Positions 60,501 to 64,000 of a DNA stretch of 64,000 bases are shown here, piece after piece. Origin of the DNA: Saxidomus purpurata (Eukaryota; Mollusca; Bivalvia; Venerida; Veneridae). Made by a program: the position numbers and the translations under genes. The stretch lies in NCBI GenBank assembly GCA_022818135.1, contig JAFMSR010000007.1, positions 23,315,846 through 23,379,845 of the forward strand, given 5' to 3'. Numbering within the stretch: the first letter of the stretch is position 1; the number at the start of each line of letters is the position of its first letter. The notes beneath the pieces are model-generated. The model did no database searches and was not told the DNA's origin. It saw nothing but the letters and a program-made list of their open reading frames with translations.

Positions 60501-61473
60501 TTAACGTTGATTCCATCTCAATTGAATCTCAAAAATGTCAGTATTGAGGACTTGTTTCTCAACCATGAATAAATCAATTAGTATAATTAAAGAGCACCCT
60601 GCAAATAAAGACCAGTAGGGAGAGAAGACAGCACCATTATAAATAGTTACATCTTTGAATAAAGCATGTCAAGAGAGATTCTTTAACTTCATCCAGTATG
60701 TAGTCTTTGCCCATAGGACTATATTTAGCATACCTTGATTTCTTTTTCCGTTTTCTGGATGGCTCCGTCAATACCTGTTCTTCTTCACTGTCAGAGTCTT
60801 TCACAATTCTGTAAAATGTATATCATATATTATAATTCAACAATAAATTACACTCCTTGACACTCATTTAAAATCATCCTGTTAAATTTCAGCAATGGAC
60901 CAAAGTACTATAAGTTGAGCCCAGGATTCCTTACTCAAACAGTGACTCAGAATGATGAACAGCTCAGATCCTTTAAGTATCAGGGCAGCTGCAGGGCTCA
61001 CCCAAGACCAAATCACTGAAAGTCTTGTGACTGAACTTTAGCCAGCAACCTTCCCCAAACCACAGGAGAGTGACCTAATTTTTTCAGCTTTGTCGTAATA
61101 TAATATTTAGTGGAACTCAAAACTATCTACAATGTTCAGTGGAAAAGTTTTCTTTTTTCATATTCACCACATGCGTGCATTACAATTTACATAAACATTT
61201 AGGTTTCGGTTAACTGTATACAGTGATAGATCATTTCTTCGGATCAGAAGCTCACCGCAGCCATTCAGAAGCATAAAACAGATAACTTACGAGTATTTTT
61301 TCTGTGCCATCACCAGAGCTTTAGCAGCCTCCTTTTTTGCAGTCTCCTCTTTGGCCTTCCTATTTGGATCGAAGGCACTACCATCCACATAGTACTCACT
61401 GAGACCAAAAGCATCCTTAAGTCTTGCATTCTTTTCAGCAGTAGCCTCAGCAATCTGATGTGTTTCCTTAGCT
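39559..61473 (-). CDS. SRRM2: SRRM2/Cwc21-like serine/arginine repetitive matrix protein (3' ten coding exons; 5' end beyond right edge)
   Basis: Minus-strand exons, 5' to 3': 61291-61473, 60734-60808, 58366-58428, 47296-47343, 45476-45565, 45005-45106, 44506-44742, 43859-44014, 42946-43014, 39559-39739 (TAA 39559-39561). The first visible exon encodes ETHQIAEATAEKNARLKDAFG then YYVDGSAFDPNRK, matching the conserved segment just after the cwf21 domain of vertebrate SRRM2 (SRm300). The rest is an RS domain with Lys-rich tracts (KKKKKSKKH, KKRKHKHKK), SP/RS repeats, the SRRM2-like RSLSYSP motif, and a PSSSDSEDD-His-Ser/Arg tail. About 400 residues are visible, far shorter than the 2,700-aa vertebrate RS region. 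The role is a spliceosome-associated scaffold in nuclear speckles. The donor of exon 42946-43014 is non-optimal (GTCAAG); reading on would stop at TGA 42927-42929. The cwf21 domain itself was not found to 64000. Confidence 0.88.
40148..40315 (+). repeat. Dispersed repeat, copy 2 (first at 5390-5555)
   Basis: Same block order as 5390-5555: CCTCCCTAGAGCAACAAACTCC, AAAAGACACACATTTTC, and CAAGGGTGTTTGCTCCTCAGAGGTTG (here split). Both copies have the same orientation. Confidence 0.7.
40340..40510 (+). repeat. Foldback dispersed repeat (GATCATGATC family), clearest copy
   Basis: The arms CAGTGCAGATCATGATCAA and TTGATCATGACCTGCACTG pair almost perfectly, with a loop of about 25 bp. They are followed by GTAAATTTTCAGTGAACACC, CCTTTGAACCACTAATGGTAC and GGGAAAGTCCATTTTAGAAT. 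Confidence 0.85.
40855..41010. repeat. 54-bp tandem repeat, about 3 copies
   Basis: The unit begins TATTTCACTAT and runs through CTTTTCTTACAGTTCAGTTT then TAACTCTC. It lies in the last SRRM2-like intron. Confidence 0.85.
45644..46288 (-). mobile_element. 145-bp-array element, reverse copy
   Basis: The left end CAAGAGGGCCATGATGGCCC is the reverse complement of the family's right end. The right end CTCTGGTGAGCTAATAAT matches the reverse of the start. The interior has GACCTAGTTTTTNACC and GATGACCCATATTCAAACT, the reverse of the 145-bp unit. It lies in an SRRM2-like intron. Confidence 0.8.
46590..46985. repeat. Tandem repeat of about 150-175 bp units, three copies
   Basis: Each unit has GGTCCCAACCC or similar, TATATA..GCATG, TCATTAAGA, GAGCTTAAGTTGCAAAGATA, TAACAAGAAA and GTGACCTTGACCTTGA. 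It ends near CAGGGTGAGTAGAATAGCC. Confidence 0.75.
47050..47250 (+). mobile_element. tRNA-derived SINE
   Basis: GTGGTGTAGAGGTTAAGGTG (A-box region) and GGTTTGAGCCC (B box). The body ends in CACAATCAAGCTAAAATAAA, a 3' tail also found near 38100. It lies about 45 bp left of SRRM2-like exon 47296-47343, i.e. just inside the following intron. Confidence 0.7.
53013..53393. mobile_element. MITE with about 28-bp terminal inverted repeats
   Basis: Left end GCCCCTTGATTTAAAGCTGC then TCGCTCTCA. Reverse complement of the right end: GCCCCTTAAATCTGCTCGCT then CTCAAA. It is 381 bp and AT-rich, with no ORF. A target duplication is not clear. Confidence 0.75.
53810..54150. repeat. Tandem repeat of about 60-65 bp, five to six copies
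   Basis: The unit is ATTATTACTCCCCTT, AAGAATGAAATGGATAGCTT and CCCTTAAAAGTGAGCTAAAA, with increasing divergence to the right. Confidence 0.85.
55385..55590. repeat. Tandem repeat of about 45 bp, five copies
   Basis: The unit is TTAGGCCAAACATTTAT, CACAAAGCCATG and TTCAGAAAA. Looser copies extend left to about 55270. Confidence 0.85.
55746..57130. repeat. Local direct duplication: 55746-56165 and 56789-57130
   Basis: Both parts open with AATGTAAACTGACAAACAG and continue collinearly through ATACTTTTACACCATTAAAT, AACAATGTATTTCTATCATC, TATGTCACAGATCATCACC and GAAAGTCTCCACAACTAC. The offset is 1,043 bp. The second part is shortened by several internal deletions. Between them lies the tandem array at 56165-56785. 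Confidence 0.9.
56165..56785. repeat. Tandem array of about 140-bp units ending in a GGAC-repeat and small hairpin
   Basis: Units contain GGGAATAACTCTAAAA, TAGAGTTATTGTTCTTGCAC, ACTTCCTACCAATGTGCTAT, AAATCCCTCAAGTACTTTTG and GGAGTTATGCTC. The array ends in GGACGGACAGACGGACGGAC followed by the hairpin TCCCCTTCGCCTTCGGAGGGG. Confidence 0.85.
59040..59545. repeat. Tandem array of about 145-165 bp units, three copies
   Basis: Each unit has AAGGGGCATAACTCTGTCAA, ATATGACCTTGACC, CATCACAACCCTTTTG, TTTGAAAGTTTGATAAAGAA and ATCTTAAGAAATGGCAAA. It ends with GACAGACGGATGGACAAAGC and the pair TTTTCTCCGAAAGG. Confidence 0.8.
60378..60600 (+). mobile_element. tRNA-derived SINE
   Basis: GTGGAGCAGTGGTAGCACAT and GGTTCAATTCC (A/B-box regions), then CCTTAGGCGAGGCGC and a 3' part with GAGGACTTGTTTCTCAACCA. 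It is related to 17325-17610 and 23930-24130. Confidence 0.7.
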
Positions 61474-61689
61474 CTGAAATGGTAAAAGTTATGTTCAGCT
61501 GACTTTTGTTCTCTCAAACTCTTTGCAGTCAGATTCTTGTGTCTTAAGTCATTTTTGCTCATCATTCCTGCAAATTTCTCTTAAGTCTTTCCCCTTTTTA
61601 TGTCAAATGTTTTTGAGACCTTCATGGAATTTTAGTGAAGAAGTCTCAGACACCTTAACCGTAAAACCTGCTGACTTAAAATGGACCTA

Positions 61690-61800
61690 TCCATCTTTCA
61701 TTCTGGACTTTACCATTATTGGTTCATAGGGGTATTCAATGAACATTTTACAGATGAACTGTATAACTGTGTAGATCATGATCAGTCTTCATGGATACCC
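61690..61800 (-). repeat. Foldback dispersed repeat (GATCATGATC family), reverse copy
   Basis: AATGGACCTATCCATCTTTC, ACCATTATTGGTTCATAGGG, and GTAGATCATGATCAGTC in the reverse family order. It lies in the SRRM2-like intron upstream of exon 61291-61473. Confidence 0.75.
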
Positions 61801-64000
61801 TTAAATTTATCCCTTTTCCCATTTAATGGTCATTATGTTTAACTTTAGTCTCTAACCATATGCTTCGGGGGCAGTAGGCAGGAGTCATGTAGGCATAAAT
61901 ACTGAAAAATTTAAAGTCCTGTACAGTAGTGATGGTTTCATGTTTGTTACTAAGAATGTTTTTTGATGGGAATTTATAATAAATTATGTGTTATCAAAAA
62001 CATTAGAGACTTCTCCTGATTCAATTCTTCAAATTCTTTAAACTTAGGGTCTTTTAACCAAACAAGTTATGGTTGTTTTTAATATCTCTCATACTGTTGC
62101 TGAGCTCTCTGACATGCACGATACAAAGACAGCCGGCTAAAACAGTAATCTAAAGAGATATTTCTACAACAGCATTTATTACCATTCTAATCATCATACA
62201 GACATACAGATTATAATGATCTTAATCTACCATAAACTGCACATACAATAGACATATGACTGATCTTCCAAACAATTTACATTGAAAAAAATTCATTTTT
62301 CCTCTTTTTGGCAATCTATAATTCGTTTAAACTCTTGTTCAAGTGTGAAAACAATTGAGATTTCAAGAGCCACACTTTCCCCTGGGATAAAGTATTCCAG
62401 CTTTTCACACTCTAATGTTGCCCCATGTCTCCAAAAGCTCTGGTTTTATCTGACAAAGAATTCATTAAATAAGTTTCAAGTGAAGGAAAACACCAGCTTC
62501 AGTCCCTGCTATCATCTCCAAAATTGTGAATTTTTTTGCTCATTCCAAAAATGATATCTAATAAAAACAAGAGCACCGCCTGCGTGTGCCAAACGCTCAT
62601 CTGATGTTATCCTTTTACGGATTATTTTTTAAGTAACAGTGTCCTTGACCTTGACCCTGAAACACAATCCCACAAAAGGTTTTTGTAATTAATAACTATA
62701 CACTAACTGTGTTCACAATAATTCAATTGCAACTAACTAAAGATACTGTATATTTCCCATTTTTCTAGTTTTAGAAAAAAAAAACTTGACCTTGACCCCA
62801 TGATCCCAAACACAATCCCAATAAATGTTTTTATTTATATGTATTACACACTTAATAATTTAGTTACATTATGTCAGTTGTAACTAAAGATATTGAATAA
62901 TTACCATTTTTCTATTTTTAGCTACAGTGACCTTGACCCCAGGAGCCCTAAAACACAACCCATCAAACATCTTCTTAAATACTTACTGCAAACAAAAGTT
63001 GGTTACATTATGTTAACTGTATCTAAAGATATTGAATATATTACAGTTTTCCTATTTTTAGTAACAGTGACCTTTTGACCCCAGGAGCCCCAAAACACAA
63101 TTCAATTAAAGATATTCATAAATACTTCTTATACACCAAGTTTGGTTGCATTATGTTCACTGTTACAAAAATGGTGTGTGTTAAACTTTCTAAGTTAAGA
63201 AGGGGCAATAATCCAGTCAAAATACTAACAGGGTTATATAACTTGTAAAACTCTTCCTTCATTCTATAGTACATTTGATAGTGAACAGGTATTCCAAGTT
63301 TTAAAGTGATAGATTTGATAGTTTGCATGTGAGTGACCTAAACGCAAAACTTGAAAAATCAGACTAGCTAAAACTGACTAAGTTCAAAAATACTAAAATA
63401 TCCCCCCCTCCCCCACCCCCACCTCAATGTATGACTCACAAACCCATTTGATTATGTTGGAGGACATTATCCATTAACTGTTTGTGAAAATTTGAAATCA
63501 ATCTAACAAAAAATGAAAAACCTATGTCCAATTCTCAAAATCAACCAAAATCCATCAAAATTCATGTTTTTTACCCCCAAAAAAAAGGTCACACTCAGCA
63601 TCTTAAGCATACAATGTGAAGAAGGGTTTTAGGTGAATAAGTTGTCCAAGTTTCAAAGTGATAGCTTTGATAGTTTCCATGTAAGTGACCTAAACGCAAA
63701 GCTTAACCAAGTCCCTGGCTATCATCGCCAAAGCGGCGACAATCAAGTGACGACGACTTTTGCTCATTTTTTTCAAAAATCAGACAAGCTAACAAAATGG
63801 GCAAAATTAACTTGTACAGCCTTTAAATAATTGTCTCGAATCACTTTGGAAGTAAAGGAATACTTTGTTAAACATATCTTCAGATGACAAAATTAAGTTT
63901 TTGCAATGTGTGTATGAAAACAATTTTATCAGCTCATTTAAGGTACAATTTACAAATGGGTCTATCTAAAGTTAAGTTGGTTTCATTCAGAACTTGAAAG
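61801..64000. other. SRRM2-like upstream intron, repeat-rich
   Basis: No exon is seen. A tandem repeat of about 160-180 bp runs from about 62570 to 63330, with further similarity near 63600-63720. Each unit has CAGTGACCTTGACCCCAGGA, GCCCTAAAACACAA and TTATGT.AACTGTA.CTAAAG. A C-rich tract lies at 63402-63422. Confidence 0.65.

Noticed and set aside
62282..62554. 90-aa plus-strand open frame
   Set aside because: No recognised domain and no splice or start context; it sits in the repeat-rich intron of the SRRM2-like gene.

Overview
The window is nuclear DNA from an animal, most likely a marine bivalve mollusc. It has AT-rich introns with GT-AG splice sites, tRNA-derived SINEs, a DIRS/Ngaro-type tyrosine-recombinase retrotransposon, small TIR transposons, and internally tandem repeats bearing GTCCGTCCGT-like tracts and a GGGCCATCATGGCCC palindrome of the sort common in bivalve genomes. 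The bivalve assignment is inference; the two recognisable genes are conserved across animals.

Layout. (1) 603-3784, plus strand: the last four exons of an unrecognised protein ending in a coiled coil. Its introns hold a hAT-type MITE-like element and a minisatellite. (2) About 6.4-11.4 kb: a decayed Ngaro/DIRS-like retrotransposon with Gag, reverse transcriptase/RNase H, tyrosine recombinase and SGNH hydrolase, all interrupted by stops or frameshifts. (3) About 11.4-22.4 kb: no gene seen, but many repeats, including a near-perfect 142-bp hairpin, SINEs, and a nested array-in-array structure at 19.2-22.0 kb. (4) 22404-35343, plus strand: a complete ten-exon GLOD4 gene (296 aa). Its introns contain a 1.3-kb 28-bp minisatellite, two or more MITEs, a threefold tandem duplication of an exon end with its splice donor, and a 145-bp-period array split by a 949-bp transposon. 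(5) 39559-61473 and beyond, minus strand: the 3' ten coding exons of an SRRM2/Cwc21-like spliceosomal SR-repeat protein. The cwf21-domain start lies past the right edge. Every complete coding exon of this gene is a multiple of three and every junction has the same phase. Its introns carry tandem repeats and a roughly 1-kb local duplication.

GLOD4 and the SRRM2-like gene converge tail to tail, with about 4.2 kb between their stop codons. They are functionally unrelated (VOC/glyoxalase fold versus pre-mRNA splicing). No operon, CRISPR array, rRNA or convincing intact tRNA gene is present.
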